This document shows positions 7,581-23,400 of a stretch of DNA of 64,000 nt, one piece after another; within the stretch, counting starts at the first letter, position 1; every line of letters starts with the position of its first letter. Location of the stretch: positions 59,833,522 to 59,897,521 of the forward strand of contig CM060966.1 of assembly GCA_030765045.1 (NCBI GenBank). Reading direction: 5' to 3'. Position numbers and translations under genes: made by a program. The notes beneath the pieces were generated by a model. The model was given only the letters and a program-made list of their open reading frames with translations. It made no database searches and was not told the DNA's origin. The DNA comes from Tenodera sinensis. Its lineage: Eukaryota > Arthropoda > Insecta > Mantodea > Mantidae.

Positions 7581-10019
7581 TGCATAGCGTTAAATCTCAT
7601 GTACGGAAATAATCCATAGTAATTCTTGAACTCGATAGCCAAAAAACAAGCCAGTAGGTGTATGCATGGCACTAAATCTCATGTACGGAAATAATTCATA
7701 TTGATTCGTGAACTCGATAACCAACAAACAAGCCAGTAAGTGTATGCATGGCGTCAAGTCTCATGTATGGAAATAATTCATAGTGATTCCTGGACCCTGT
7801 AACCAAAAAACTAGCAAATAAGTTTATGCATGGCGTTAAATCTCACGTACGGAAATAATTCATAGTGATTCTTGAACTCGATAACCAACAAACAAGCCAG
7901 TAAGTGTGTGCATGGCGTTAAGTGTCATGTATGGAAATAATTCGTAGTGATTCTTGAACTTGATAACCAACAAAAAAGCCAGTAAGTGTATGCATGGCGT
8001 TAAGTCGCATGTACTGAAATAATTCATATTGATGAGTGAACTTGATACCCAACAAACAAGCCTGTAAGTGTATGCATGGCATTAAATCTCATGTACGGAA
8101 ATAATTCATAGTGATTCCTCAACTCGAAAACCAATAAACAACCCAGTAAGTGAATGCATGGCGTTAAATATCATGTACGGAATTAATTCATAGTGATTCC
8201 TGAACTCGATAACAAACAAACTCGCCAGTAAGTGTATACATGATGTTAAGTCTCAAGTACGGAAATAATTCATAGTGATTCCTGAACTCGGTAACCAACA
8301 AAAAAGCCAGTAAGTGTATGCATGGCGTTAAGTTTCATGCACGGAAATAACTCATAGTGATTCGTGAACTCGATAAGCAACAAACAAGCCAGTAAGTGTA
8401 TGCATTCCGTTGAGTCTCATTTACGGAAATAACTCATAATAATTCCTGAACTCGATAACCAACAAACAAGGCAGTAAATGTATGCATGGCGGTAAATCTC
8501 ATGTATGGAAATAATCCATAGAGATTCCTGAACTCGATATCCAACAAACAGGCCAGTAAGTGTATACATGGCGTTAAGTCTCATGTATGGAAATAATTCG
8601 TAGTGATTCCTGAACTCGATAACCAACAAAGTGTATGCATGGCGTTAAGTCTCATGTATGGAAAAAATTCATAGTGATTCCTGAACTCGACAACCAACAA
8701 ACAAGCCAGTAAGTGTATGCATGGCGTTAAGTTTCATGCACGGAAATAACTCGTAGTGATTCGTGACTTCGGTAAGCAACAAACAAGCCAGTAAGTGTAT
8801 GCATGTCGTTAAATCTCATTTACGAAAATAATTAATAGTGATTCTTGAACTCCATAACCAACAAACTAGCCAATAAGTGTATACATGGCGTTAAATCTCA
8901 TGTACGGAAATAATTCATAGTTATTCTTGAACTCGATAACCAACAAACAAGCCAGAAAGTGTATGCATGGAGTTAAGCTCATGTTTGGAAATAATTCATA
9001 GTGACTCTTGAACTTGATAACCAACAAACTAGCCAGTAAGTGTATACATGGCGTTAAGTCTCATGTATGGAAATAATTCGTAGTTATTCCTGAACTCGAT
9101 AACCAACAAAGTGTATGCATGGCGTTAAGTCTCATGTATGGAAAAAATTCATAGTGATTCCTGAACTCGATAACCAACAAACAAGCCAGTAAGTGTATAC
9201 ATGGCGTTAAATCTCATGTACGGAAGTAATTCATAGTGATTCTTTAACTCGATAACCAACAAAGTAGCCGGTAAGTGTATGCATGGCGTTAAGTTTCATG
9301 TATGGAAATAATTCATAGGCACTCATGAGCTCATTAACAAAAAAAGTACCGAGTAAGTGCATGCATGGCTTCAAATCTCATGTACGGAAATAATTCATAG
9401 TGATTCCGTAACACAATAACCAACAAACTAGCATGTAAGTGTATGCAAGGAGTTAAACCTCATGTATGGAAATTATTCATAATGATTTCTGAACTCCATA
9501 ACCAACGAACTAAGAAGTAATTGAATGCATGGCGTTAAACCTCATGTATGGAAATAATTCACAGTGATTCCTGAACTCGATAACCAACAAACTATCCAGT
9601 AAGTGTGTGCATGCCGTTAAACCTCATGTATGGAAGTAATTCATAGTGATTCCTGAACTTGATAACCAACAAACAAGCCAGTAAGTGTATGCATGGCATT
9701 AAATCTCATGTACGGAAATAATTCATATTGATTCGTGAACTTGATAACCAAGAAACAAGCCAGTAAGCGTATGCATGCCGTTAAGTCTCATGTACGGAAA
9801 TAATTCATATTGATTCGTGAACTTAACCAACAAACAAGCCAGTAAGTGTATGCATGGCGTTAAGTTTCATGCACGCAAATATCTCATAGTCATTCGTGAA
9901 CTCGATAACATACAAACTAGCCAGGAAGTCTATGCATGGCGTTAAATCTCATGTACGGAAATAATTCGTAGTGATTCCTGAACTTGATAACCAACAAATA
10001 AGCCAGTTAGTGTATGCAT

Positions 10020-13000
10020 GGCGTTAAACCTCACTTGCGGAAATAACTCATAATAATTGCTGAACTCGATAACCAACAAACAAGGCAGTAAATGTATGCA
10101 TGGCGCTAAATCTCATGTATGGAAATAATTCATAGTGATTCCTGAATCCTGTAACCAAAAAACTAGCAAATAAGTTTATGCATGGCGTTAAATCACACGT
10201 AGGGAAATAATTCATAGTGATTCTTGAACTCGATAACCAACAAACTTGCCAGTAAGTGTGTGCATGGCGTTAAATATCATGTACGGAAATAATTCATAGT
10301 GATTCCTGAAGTCGATAACAAACAAACTCGCCAGTAAGTGTATACATGATGTTAACTCTCATGTACGGAAATAATTCATAGCGATTCCTGAACACTGTAA
10401 CCAACAAGCAAGCCACTAAGTGTATACATGTGGTTAAATCTTTTGTACGAAAATAATTCATAGTAATTCTTGAACTCGACATCCAACAAACAAGCCAGTA
10501 AGTGAATGCATGGCGTTAAATCTCATGTACGGAAATAATTCATAGTGATTCCTGAACTCGATAACCAACAAACTAGCCAGTAAGTGTATGCATGGCGTTA
10601 AATCTCATGTACGGAAATAATTCTTAGTGATTCCTGAACTTGATAACCAACAAATAAGCCAGTAAGTGTATGCATGGCGTTAAATCTCACATATGGAAAT
10701 AATTCATTGTGATTCTTGAACTTGATTACCAACAAACAAGCCAGTAAGTGTATGCATTTCGTTAAGTCTCATGTACGGATATAATTCATATTGATTCGTG
10801 AACTTGATAACCAACATACAAGCCAGTAAGTGTATGCATGGCATTAAATCTCATGTACGGAAATAATTCATATTGACTCGTGAACTCAATATCCAACAAA
10901 CTAGCCAGTTAGTTTATGCATGGCGTTAAGTCTCATGTACGGAAATAATTCATAGTGATTCCTGAACTTGATAACCAACAAACAAGCCAGTAAGTGTATG
11001 CATGGCGCTAAGTGTCATGCACGGAAATAACTCATAGTGATTCGTGAACTCGATAAGCAACAGACAATCCAGTAAGTGTATGCATTCCGTTGAGTCTCAT
11101 GTAGGGAAATAATTCATTACAATTCCTGAACTCGATCACCCACAAACAAGCAAGTAAGTGTATGCATGTCGTTAAATCTCATTTACGGAAATAATTCATA
11201 GTTATTCTTGAACTCGATAACCAAAAAACAAGCCAGTGAGTGTATGCATGGCGTTAAATCTCATGTACGGAAATAATTCATAGTTATTCTTGAACTCGAT
11301 AACCAACAAACAAGCCAGTGAGTGTATGCATGGCGTTAAATCTCATGTAGGGAAATAATTCATAGTGATTCCTGAACTCGATAGCCAACAAACAAGCCAG
11401 TAAGTGTATGCATTGAGTTAAAGCTCATGTTTGGAAATAATTCATAGTGATTCTTGAACTTGATAACCAACAAACTAGCCAGTAAGTGTATACATGGCGT
11501 TAAGTCTCATGTATGGAAATAATTCGTAGTGATTCCTGAACTCGATAACCAACAAACACGCCAGTAAGTGTATGCTTGGAGTTAAAGCTCATGTTTGGAA
11601 ATAATTCATAGTGATTCTTGAACTTGATAACCAACAAACAAGCCAGCAAGTGTATGCATGGCGTTAAATCTCATGAACGGAAGTAATTCATAGTGACTCT
11701 CTTGAACTAGATAACCAACAAAGTAGCCAGTAATTGTATGCATGGCGTTAAGTTTCATGTATGGAAATAATTCATAGTGACTCTTGAGCTCATTAACAAA
11801 CAAAGTACCCAGTAAGTGTATGCATGGCGCCCAATCTCATGTACGGAAATCATTCATAGTGATTCCTTTACCCGATAGCCAACAAACTAGCCAGTAAGTG
11901 TATGCATGGCGTTAAACCTCATGTACGGAAATAATTCATAGTGATTCCTGAACTCGATAACCAACAAACTAGCCAGTAAGTGTATGCATGGCGTTAAATC
12001 TCATGTACGGAAATAATTCTTAGTGATTCCTGAACTTGATAACCAACAAATAAGCCAGTAAGTGTATGCATGGCGTTAAATCTCACATATGGAAATAATT
12101 CATTGTGATTCTTGAACTTGATTACCAACAAACAAGCCAGTAAGTGTATGCATTTCGTTAAGTCTCATGTACGGATATAATTCATATTGATTCGTGAACT
12201 TGATAACCAACATACAAGCCAGTAAGTGTGTGCATGGCATTAAATCTCATGTACGGAAATAATTCATATTGACTCGTGAACTCAATATCTAACAAACTAG
12301 CCAGTTAGTTTATGCATGGCGTTAAGTCTCATGTACGGAAATAATTCATAGTGATTCCTGAACTTGATAACCAACAAACAAGCCAGTAAGTGTATGCATG
12401 GCGCTAAGTGTCATGCACGGAAATAACTCATAGTGATTCGTGAACTCGATAAGCAACAGACAATCCAGTAAGTGTATGCATTCCGTTGAGTCTCATGTAG
12501 GGAAATAATTCATTACAATTCCTGAACTCGATCACCCACAAACAAGCAAGTAAGTGTATGCATGTCGTTAAATCTCATTTACGGAAATAATTAATAGTGA
12601 ATCTTGAACTCCATAACCAACAAACTAGCCAGTAAGTGTATACATGTCGTTAAATCTCATGTACGGAAATAATTCATAATTATTCTTGAACTCGATAACT
12701 AACAAACAAGCCAGTGAGTGTATGCATGGCGTTAAATCTCATGTAGGGAAATAATTCATAGTGATTCCTGAACTCGTTAGCCAACAAACAAGCCAGTAAG
12801 TGTATGCATTGAGTTAAAGCTCATGTTTGGAAATAATTCATAGTGATTCTTGAACTTGATAACCAACAAACAAGCCAGCAAGTGTATGCATGGCGTTAAA
12901 TCTCATGAACGGAAGTAATTCATAGTGACTCTTGAACTAGATAACCAACAAAGTAGCCAGTAATTGTATGCATGGCGTTAAGTTTCATGTATGGAAAGAA

Positions 13001-13853
13001 TTCATAGTGACTCTTGAGCTCATTAACAAACAAAGTACCCAGTAAGTGTATGCATGGCGCCCAATCTCATGTACGGAAGTCATTCATAGTGATTCCTTTA
13101 CCCGATAGCCAACAAACTAGCCAGTAAGTGTATGCATGGCGTTAAACCTCACTTGCGGAAATAACTCATAATAATTGCTGAACTCGATAACCAACAAACA
13201 AGGCAGTAAATGTATGCATGGCGCTAAATCTCATGTATGGAAATAATTCATAGTGATTCCTGAATCCTGTAACCAAAAAACTAGCAAATAAGTTTATGCA
13301 TGGCGTTAAATCACACATATGGAAATAATTCATAGTGATTCTTGAACTCGATAACCAACAAACTTGCCAGTAAGTGTGTGCATGGCGTTAAATATCATGT
13401 ACGGAAATAATTCATAGTGATTCCTGAAGTCGATAACAAACAAACTCGCCAGTAAGTGTATACATGATGTTACCTCTCATGTACGGAAATAATTCATAGC
13501 GATTCCTGAACACTGTAACCAACAAACAAGCCACTAAGTGTATACATGTAGTTAAATCTTTTGTACGAAAATAATTCATAGTAATTCTTGAACTCGACAA
13601 CCAACAAACAAGCCAGTAAGTGAATGCATGGCGTTAAATCTCATGTACGGAAGTAATTCATAGTGATTCCTGAACTCGATAACCAACAAACTAGCCAGTA
13701 AGTGTATGCATGGCGTTAAATCTCATGTACGGAAATAATTCTTAGTGATTCCTGAACTTGATAACCAACAAATAAGCCAGTAAGTGTATGCATGGCATTA
13801 AATCTCACATATGGAAATAATTCATTGTGATTCTTGAACTTGATTACCAACAA
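10020..13853 (+). repeat. Higher-order duplications at offsets 3118 and 1396 bp
   Basis: The ~716-bp block 10020-10735 recurs at 13138-13853 (offset 3118, 38 monomers plus 2 bp), marked by ACCTCACTTGCGG and by ATACATGATGTTA followed by ATACATGTGGTTA or ATACATGTAGTTA monomers. Inside it, about 10540-11460 recurs at about 11936-12856 (offset 1396, about 17 monomers), marked by AATAATTCTTAGTG (10615, 12011) and GTAGGGAAATAATTCATTAC. A two-monomer length change shifts the alignment afterwards. Nested offsets of this kind point to repeated unequal exchange. Confidence 0.8.
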
Positions 13854-15060
13854 AAGAGCCAGCAAGCGTATGCATGGCGTTAAATCTCATGAACGGAAGT
13901 AATTCATAGTAATTCTTGAACTCGATAGCCAACAAACAAGGCAGTAAGTGTATGCTTGGCGTTAAGTCTCATGTACGGAAACAATTCATAGTGATTCCTG
14001 AACTCGATAACCAACAATCAAGCCAGTAAGTGTATGCATGGCGTTAACTTTCATGGACGCAAAAAAAACTCATAGTGATTTGTGAACCCGATAACCTACA
14101 AACAAGCCAGTAAGTGTATGCATGGCGTTGAGTCTCATGTACGGAAATAATTCATAGTGATTCCTGAACTCGATAACCAAAAAACAAGCAAGTAAGTGAT
14201 TGCATGTCGTGAAATCTCATTTACGGAAATAACTCGTAATAATTCCTGAACTCGATAACCAACAAACAAGGCAGTAAATGTATGCATGGCGGTAAATCTC
14301 ATCTATGGATATAATCCATAGTGATTCCTGAACCCTGTAGCCAAAATACTAGTAAATAAGCTTATGCATGACGTTAAATCTCACGTACGGAAACAATTCA
14401 TGGTGATTCTTGAACTTAATTACCAACAAACAAGCCAGTAAGTGTATGCATGTCATTAAGTCTCATGTACGGATATAATTCATATTGATTCGTGAACTTG
14501 ATAACCAACAAACAAGCCAGTAAGTGTATGCATGGCATTAAATCTCATGTATGGAAATAATTCATATAGACTCGTGAACTCAATATCCAACAAACTAGCC
14601 AGTTAGTTTATGCATGGCATTCAGTCTCTTGTACGGAAATAATTCATAGTGATTCCTGGAATCGATAACCAACAAACAAGCCAGTAAGTGTATGCATGAC
14701 GTTAAGTTTCATGCACGGAAATAACTCATAGTGATTCGTGAACTCGATAAGCAACAAAACAAGTCAGTAAGTGTATGCATTCCGTTGAGTCTCATTTACG
14801 GAAATACCTCATAATAATTCCTGAACTCGATAATCAACAAACAAGGCAGTAAATGTATGCATGGCGGTAAATCTCATGTATGGAAATAATACATAGAGAT
14901 TCCTGAACTCGATATCCAACAAACAGGCCAGTAAGTGTATTCATGGCGTTACGTCTCATGTATGGAAATAATTCGTAGTGATTCCTGAACTCGATAACCA
15001 ACAAAGTGTATGCATGGCGTTAAGTCTCTTGTATGGAAAAAATTCATAGTGATTCCTGAA

Positions 15061-18000
15061 CTCGATAACCAACAAACTAGCATGTAAGTGTATGCAAGGA
15101 GTTAAACCTCATGTATGGAAATCATTCATAATGATTCCTGAACTCCATAACCAACGAACTAGGAAGTAATTGTATTCATGGCGTTAAACCTCATGTATGG
15201 AAATAACTCACAGTGATTCCTGATCTCGATAACCAATAAACTAGCCAGTAAGTGTATGCATGGCGTTAAACCTCATGTATGGAAGTAATTCATAGTGATT
15301 CCTGAACTTGATAACCAACAAATAAGCCAGTAAGTGTATGCATGGCTTTAAATCTCACATATGGAAATAATTCATAGTGATTCTTGAACTTGATAACCAA
15401 CAAACAAGCCAGTAAGTGTATGCATGGCATTAAATCTCATGTACGGAAATAATTCATATTGATTCGTGAACTTGATAACCAAATAACAAGCCAGTAAGCG
15501 TATGCATGCCGTTAAGGCTCATGTACGGAAAGAATTCATATTGATTCGTGAACCTGATAACCAACAAACAAGCCAGTAAGTGTATGCATGGCGTTAAGTC
15601 TCATGTACGGAAATAATTCATAGTGATTCCTGAACTCGATAACCAACAAACAAGCCAGTAAGTGTATGCATGCCGTTAAGTTTCATGCACGCAAATATCT
15701 CATAGTGATTCGTGAACTCGATAACATACAAACAAGCCAGTAAGTGTATGCATGGCGTTGAGTCTCATGTACGGAAATAATTCATAGTGGTTCCTTAACT
15801 CGATAACCAACAAACTAGCATCTCAGTGTATGCAAGGAGTTATTCCTCGGGTATGGAAATTATCCATAATGATTCCTGAACTCCATAACCAACGAACTAG
15901 GAAGTAATTGTATGCATGGCGTTAAACCTCATGTATAGAAATAATTCACAGTGATTCCTGAACTCGATAACCAACAAACTAACCAGTAAGTGTATGCATG
16001 GCGTTAAACCTGATGTATGGAAATAATTCATAGTGATTCCTGAACTTGATAACCAACAAATAAGACAGTATCTGTATGCATGGCTTTAAATCTCACATAT
16101 GGAAATAATTCATAGTGATTCTTAAACTTGATAACCAACAAACAAGCCAGTAAGTGTATGCATGGCATTTAATCTCATGTAGGGAAATAATTCATATTGA
16201 TTCGTGAACTTGATAACCAACAAACAAGCCAGTAACCGTATGCATGCCTTTAAGTCTCATGTACGGAAATAATTCATATTGATTCGTGGACTTGATAACC
16301 AACAAACAAGCCAGTAAGTGTATGCATGGCGTTAAGTCTCATGTACGGAAATAATTCATAGTGATTCCTGAACTCGATAACAAACAAACAAGCCAGTAAG
16401 GGTACGCATGGCGTTATGTTTCATGCACGCAAATATCTCATAGTCATTCGTGAAATCGATAACATACAAACTAGCCAGTAAGTGTATGCATGGCGTTAAG
16501 TCTCATGTACGGAAATAATTCGTAGTGATTCCTTGAACTTGATAGCCAACAAATAAGCCACTAAGTGTATGCATGGCGTTAAATCTCACATATGGAAATA
16601 ATTCATAGTGATTCTTGAACTTCATTACCAACAAACAAGCCAGTAAGTGTATGCATGTCGTTAAGTCTCTTGTACGGATATAATTCATATTGATTCGTGA
16701 ACTTGATAACCAACCAACAAGCCAGTAAGTGTATGCATGGCATTAAATCTCATGTACGAAAATAATTCATATTGACTCGTGAACTCAATATCCAACAAAC
16801 TGGCCAGTTAGTTTATGCATGGCGTTACGTCTCATGTACGGAAATAATTCATAGTGATTCCTGAACTCGATAACCAACAAACTAGCATGTAAGTGTATGC
16901 AAGGAGTTAAACCTCATGTATGGAAATCATTCATAATGATTCCTGTACTCCATAACCAACGAACTAGGAAGTAATTGTATTCATGGCGTTAAACCTCATG
17001 TATGGAAATAACTCACAGGGATTCCTGATGTCGATAACCAATAAACTAGCCAGTAAGTGTATGCATGGCGTTAAACCTCATGTATGGAAGTAATTCATAG
17101 TGATTCCTGAACTTGATAACCAAAAAATAAGCCAGTAAGTGTATGCAAGGCTTTAAATCTCACATATGGAAATAATTCATAGTGATTCTTGAACTTGATA
17201 ACCAACAAACAAGCCAGTAAGTGTATGCATGGCATTAAATCTCATGTACGGAAATAATTCATATTGATTCGTGAACTTGATAACCAAATAACAAGCCAGT
17301 AAGCGTATGCATGCCGTTAAGGCTCATGTACGGAAAGAATTCATATTGATTCGTGAACTTGATAACCAACAAACAAGCCAGTAAGTGTATGCATGGCGTT
17401 AAGTCTCATGTACGGAAATAATTCATAGTGATTCCTGAACTCGATAACCAACAAACAAGCCAGTAAGTGTATGCATGGCGTTAAGTTTCATGCACGCAAA
17501 TATCTCATAGTGATTCGTGAACTCGATAACATACAAACAAGCCAGTAAGTGTATGCATGGCGTTGAGTCTCATGTACGGAAATAATTCATAGTGGTTCCT
17601 TAACTCGATAACCAACAAACTAGCATCTCAGTGTATGCAAGGAGTTATTCCTCGGGTATGGAAATTATCCATAATGATTCCTGAACTCCATAACCAACGA
17701 ACTAGGAACTAATTGTATGCATGGCGTTAAACCTCATGTATAGAAATAATTCACAGTGATTCCTGAACTCGATAACCAACAAACTAACCAGTAAGTGTAT
17801 GCATGGCGTTAAACCTGATGTATGGAAATAATTCATAGTGATTCCTGAACTTGATAACCAACGAATAAGACAGTATGTGTATGCATGGCTTTAAATCTCA
17901 CATATGGAAATAATTCATAGTGATTCTTAAACTTGATAACCAACAAACAAGCCAGTAAGTGTATGCATGGCATTTAATCTCATGTAGGGAAATAATTCAT

Positions 18001-20400
18001 ATTGATTCGTGAACTTGATAACCAACAAACAAACCAGTAAGCGTATGCATGGGGTTAAGTCTCATGTACGGAAATAATTCATATTGATTCGTGGACTTGA
18101 TAACCAACAAACAAGCCAGTAAGTGTATGCATGGCGTTAAGTCTCATGTACGGAAATAATTCATAGTGATTCCTGAACTCGATAACCAACAAACAAGCCA
18201 GTAAGCGTATGCATGGCGTTAAGTTTCATGCACGCAAATATCTCATAGTGATTCGTGAACTCGATAACATACAAACAAGCCAGTAAGTGTATGCATGGCG
18301 TTGAGTCTCATGTACGGAAATAATTCATAGTGATTCCTGAACTCGATAACCAACAAACTAGCATGTAAGTGTATGCAAGGAGTTAAACCTCATGTATGGA
18401 AATCATTCATAATGATTCCTGAACTCCATAACCAACGAACTAGGAAGTAATTGTATTCATGGCGTTAAACCTCATGTATGGAAATAACTCACAGTGATTC
18501 CTGATCTCGATAACCAATAAACTAGCCAGTAAGTGTATGCATGGCGTTAAATCTCACATATGGAAATAATTCATATTGATTCGTGGACTTGATAACCAAC
18601 AAACAAGCCAGTAAGTGTATGCATGGCGTTAAGTCTCATGTACGGAAATAATTCATAGTGATTCCTGAACTCGATAACCAACAAACAAGCCAGTAAGTGT
18701 ACGCATGGCGTTATGTATCATGCACGCAAATATCTCATAGTCATTCCTGAAATCGATAACATACAAACTAGCCAGTAAGTGTATGCATGGCGTTAAATCT
18801 CATGTACGGAAATAATTCGTAGTGATTCCTGAACTTGATAACCAACAAATAAGCCAGTAAGTGTATGCATGGCGTTAAATCTCACATATGGAAATAATTC
18901 ATAGTGATTCTTGAACTTCATTACCAACAAACAAGCCAGTAAGTTTATGCATGTCGTTAAGTCTCATGTACGGATATAATTCATATTGATTCGTGAACTT
19001 GATAACCAACAAACAAGCCAGTAAGTGTATGCATGGCATTAAATCTCATGTACGAAAATAATTCATATTGACTCGTGAACTCAATATCCAACAAACTAGC
19101 CAGTTAGTTTATGCATGGCGTTAAGTCTCATGTACGGAAATAATTCATAGTGATTCCTGAACTCGATAACCAACAAACTAGCATGTAAGTGTATGCAAGG
19201 AGCTAAACCTCATGTATGGAAATCATTCATAATGATTCCTGAACTCCATAACCAACGAACTAGGAAGTAATTGTATTCATGGCGTTAAACCTCATGTATG
19301 GAAGTAACTCACAGTGATTCCTGATCTCGATAACCAATAAACTAGCCACTAAGTGTATGCATGGCGTTAAACCTCATGTATGGAAGTAATTCATAGTGAT
19401 TCCTGAACTTGATAACCAACAAATAAGCCAGTAAGTGTATGCATGGCTTTAAATCTCACATATGGAAAAAATTCATAGTGATTCCTGAACTCGATAACCA
19501 ACAAACTAGCATGTAAGTGAATGCAAGGAGTTAAACCTCATGTATGGACATCATTCATAATGATTCCTGAACTCCATAACCAACGAACTAGGAAGTAATT
19601 GTATTCATGGCGTTAAACCTCATGTATGGAAATAACTCACAGTGATTCCTGATCTCGATAACTAATAAACTAGCCAGTAAGTGTATGCATGGCGTTAAAC
19701 CTCATGTATGGAAGTAATTCATAGTGATTCCTGAGCTTGATAACCAACAAACAACCAGTAAGTCTATGCATGGCATTAAATCTCATGTACGGAAATAATT
19801 CATATTGATTCGTGAACTTGATAACCAAATAAACAGCCAGTAAGCGTATGCATGCCGTTAAGGCTCATGTACGGAAAGAATTCATATTGATTCGTGAACT
19901 TGATAACCAACAAACAAGCCAGTAAGTGTATGCATGGCGTTAAGTCTCATGTACGGAAATAATTCATTGTGATTCCTGAACTCAATAACCAACAAACAAG
20001 CCAGTAAGTGTATGCATGGCGTTACGTTTCATGCACGCAAATATCTCATAGTGATTCGTGAACACGATAACATACAAACAAGCCAGTAAGTGTATGCATG
20101 GCGTTGAGTCTCATGTACGGAAATAATTCATAGTGATTCCTTAACTGGATAACCAACAAAACTAGCATCTCAGTGTATGCAAGGAGTTATTCCTCGGGTA
20201 TGGAAATTATCCATAATGATTCCTGAACTCCATAACCAACGAACTAGGAAGTAATTGTATGCATGGCGTTAAACCTCATGTATAGAAATAATTCACAGTG
20301 ATTCCTGAACTCGATAACCAACAAGCTAACCAGTAAGTGTATGCATGGCGTTAAACCTGATGTATGGAAATAATTCATAGTGATTCCTGAACTTGATAAC
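15061..20400 (+). repeat. Higher-order block with 1805-, 1476-, 820- and 328-bp offsets
   Basis: A distinctive two-monomer cassette (CATGTAAGTGTATGCAAGGA, then CCATAACCAACGAACTAGGA) has its GCAAGG at 15094, 16899, 18375, 19195 and 19523. The spacings are 1805, 1476, 820 and 328 bp, that is 22 (plus 1 bp), 18, 10 and 4 monomers. A sister cassette with CATCTCAGTGTATGCAAGG lies at 15832, 17637 and 20179 (offsets 1805 and 2542). The segment 15061-16380 aligns with 16866-18185 almost throughout. Confidence 0.85.
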
Positions 20401-23400
20401 CAACAAATAAGACAGTAACTGTATGCATGGCTTTAAATCTCACATATGGAAATAATTCATAGTGATTCTTAAACTTGATAACCAACAAACAAGCCAGTAA
20501 GTGTATGCATGGCATTTAATCTCATGTAGGGAAATAATTCATATTGATTCGTGAACTTGATAACCAACAAACAAGCCAGTAAGCGTATGCATGCCGTTAA
20601 GTCTCATGTACGGAAATAATTCATATTGATTCGTGGACTTGATAACCAACAAACAAGCCAGTAAGTGTATGCATGGCGTTAAGTCTCATGTACGGAAATA
20701 ATTCATAGTGATTCCTGAACTCGATAACCAACAAACAAGCCAGTAAGTGTACGCATGGCGTTATGTTTCATGCACGCAAATATCTCATAGTCATTCGTGA
20801 AATCGATAACATACAAACTAGCCAGTAAGTGTATGCATGGCGTCAAATCTCATGTCCGGAAATAATTCGTAGTGATTCCTGAACTTGATAACCAACAAAT
20901 AAGCCAGTAAGTGTATGCATGGCGTTAAATCTCACATATGGAAATAATTCATAGTGATTCTTGAACTTGATTACCAACAAACAAGCCAGTAAGTGTATGC
21001 ATGTCGTTAAGTCTCATGTACGGATATAATTCATATTGATTCGTGAACTTGATAACCAACAAACAAGCCAGTAAGTGTATGCATGGCATTAAATCTCATG
21101 TACGAAAATAATTCATATTGACTCGTGAACTCAATATCCAACAAACTAGCCAGTTAGTTTATGCATGGCGTTAAGTCTAATGTACGGAAATAATTCACAG
21201 TGATTCCTGAACTCGATAACCAACAAACAAGCCAGTAAGTGTACGCATGGCGTTATGTTTCATGCACGCAAATATCTCATAGTCATTCGTGAAATCGATA
21301 ACATACAAACTAGCCAGTAAGTGTATGCATGGCGTTAAATCTCATGTCCGGAAATAATTCGTAGTGATTCCTGAACTTGATAACCAACAAATAAGCCAGT
21401 AAGTGTATGCATGGCGTTAAATCTCACATATGGAAATAATTCATAGTGATTCTTGAACTTGATTACCAACAAACAAGCCAGTAAGTGTATGCATGTCGTT
21501 AAGTCTCATGTACGGAAATAATTCATAGTGATTGCTGAACTCGATAACCAACAAACAAGCCAGTAAGTGTATGTATGGCGTTAAGTTTCATGCACGGAAA
21601 TAACTCATAGTGATTCGTGAACTCGATAACCAACAAAAAGCCAGTGAGTGTACCCATGGCGTTAAATCTCATGTAGGGAAATAATTCATAGTGATTCCTG
21701 AACTCGATAACCAACAAACAAGCCAGTAAGTGTATGCATGGAGTTAAAACTCATGTTTGGAAATAATTCATAGTGATTCTTGAACTTGATAACCAACAAA
21801 CTAGCCAGTAAGTGTATACATGGCGTTAAGTCTCATGTATGGAAAAAATTTGTAGTGATTCCTGAACTCGATAACCAACAAAGTGTATGCATGGCGTTAA
21901 GTCTCATGTACGGAAATAATTCATAGTGATTCTTGAACTCGATAACCAACAAACAAGCCAGTAAGTGTATGCATGGCGTTAAGTTTCATGCACGGAAATA
22001 ACTCATAGTGATTCGTGAACTCGATAAGCAACAAACAATCCAGTAAGTGTATGCATTCCGTTGAGTCTCATGTACGGAAATAATTCATTACAATTCCTGA
22101 ACTCGATAACCAACAAACAAGCAAGTAAGTGTATGCATGTCGTTAAATCTCATTTACGGAAATAATAAACAGTAATTCTTGAACTCCATAACCAACAAAC
22201 TAGCCAGTAAGTGTATACATGGCGTTAAATCACATGTAGGGAAATAATTCATAGTGATTCCTGAACTCGATAACCAACAAACAAGCCAGTAAGTGTATGC
22301 ATGGAGTTAAAGCTCATGTTTGGATATAATTCATAGTGATTCTTGAACTTGATAACCAACAAACTAGCCAGTAAGTATATACATGGCGTTAAGTCTCATG
22401 TATGGAAAAAATTCACAGTAATTCCTGAACTCGATAACCAACAAAACAAGCCAGCAAATTTATGCATGGCGTTAAATCTCATGAACGGAAGTAATTCATA
22501 GTCACTCTTGAACTAGATAACCAACAACGTAGCCAGTAATTGTATGCATGGCGTTAAGTTTCATGTATGGAAATAATTCATAGTGACTCTTGAGCTCATT
22601 AACAAAGTACCCAGTAAGTGTATGCATGGCGCCAAATCTCATGTACGGAAATAATTCATAGTGATTCCTTTACCCGATAACCAACAAACTAGCCAGTAAG
22701 TGTATGCATGGCGTTAAACCTCATGTATGGAAGTAATTCATAGTGATTCCTGAACTTGATAACCAACAAACAAGCCAGTAAGTGTATGCATGGCATTAAA
22801 TCTCATGTACGGAAATAATTCATATTGATTCGTGAACTTGATAACCAAATAACAAGCCAGTAAGCGTATGCATGCCGTTAAGGCTCATGTACGGAAAGAA
22901 TTCATATTGATTCGTGAACTTGATAACCAACAAACAAGCCAGTAAGTGTATGCATGGCGTTAAGTCTCATGTACGGAAATAATTCATTGTGATTCCTGAA
23001 CTCGATAACCAACAAACAAGCCAGTAAGTGTACGCATGGCGTTATGTTTCATGCACGCAAATATCTCATAGTCATTCGTGAAATCGATAACATACAAACT
23101 AGCCAGTAAGTGTATGCATGGCGTTAAATCTCATGTCCGGAAATAATTCGTAGTGATTCCTGAACTTGATAACCAACAAATAAGCCAGTAAGTGTATGCA
23201 TGGCGTTAAATCTCACATATGGAAATAATTCATAGTGATTCTTGAACTTGATTACCAACAAACAAGCCAGTAAGTGTATGCATGTCGTTAAGTCTCATGT
23301 ACGGATATAATTCATATTGATTCGTGAACTTGATAACCAACAAACAAGCCAGTAAGTGTATGCATGGCATTAAATCTCATGTACAAAAATAATTCATATT

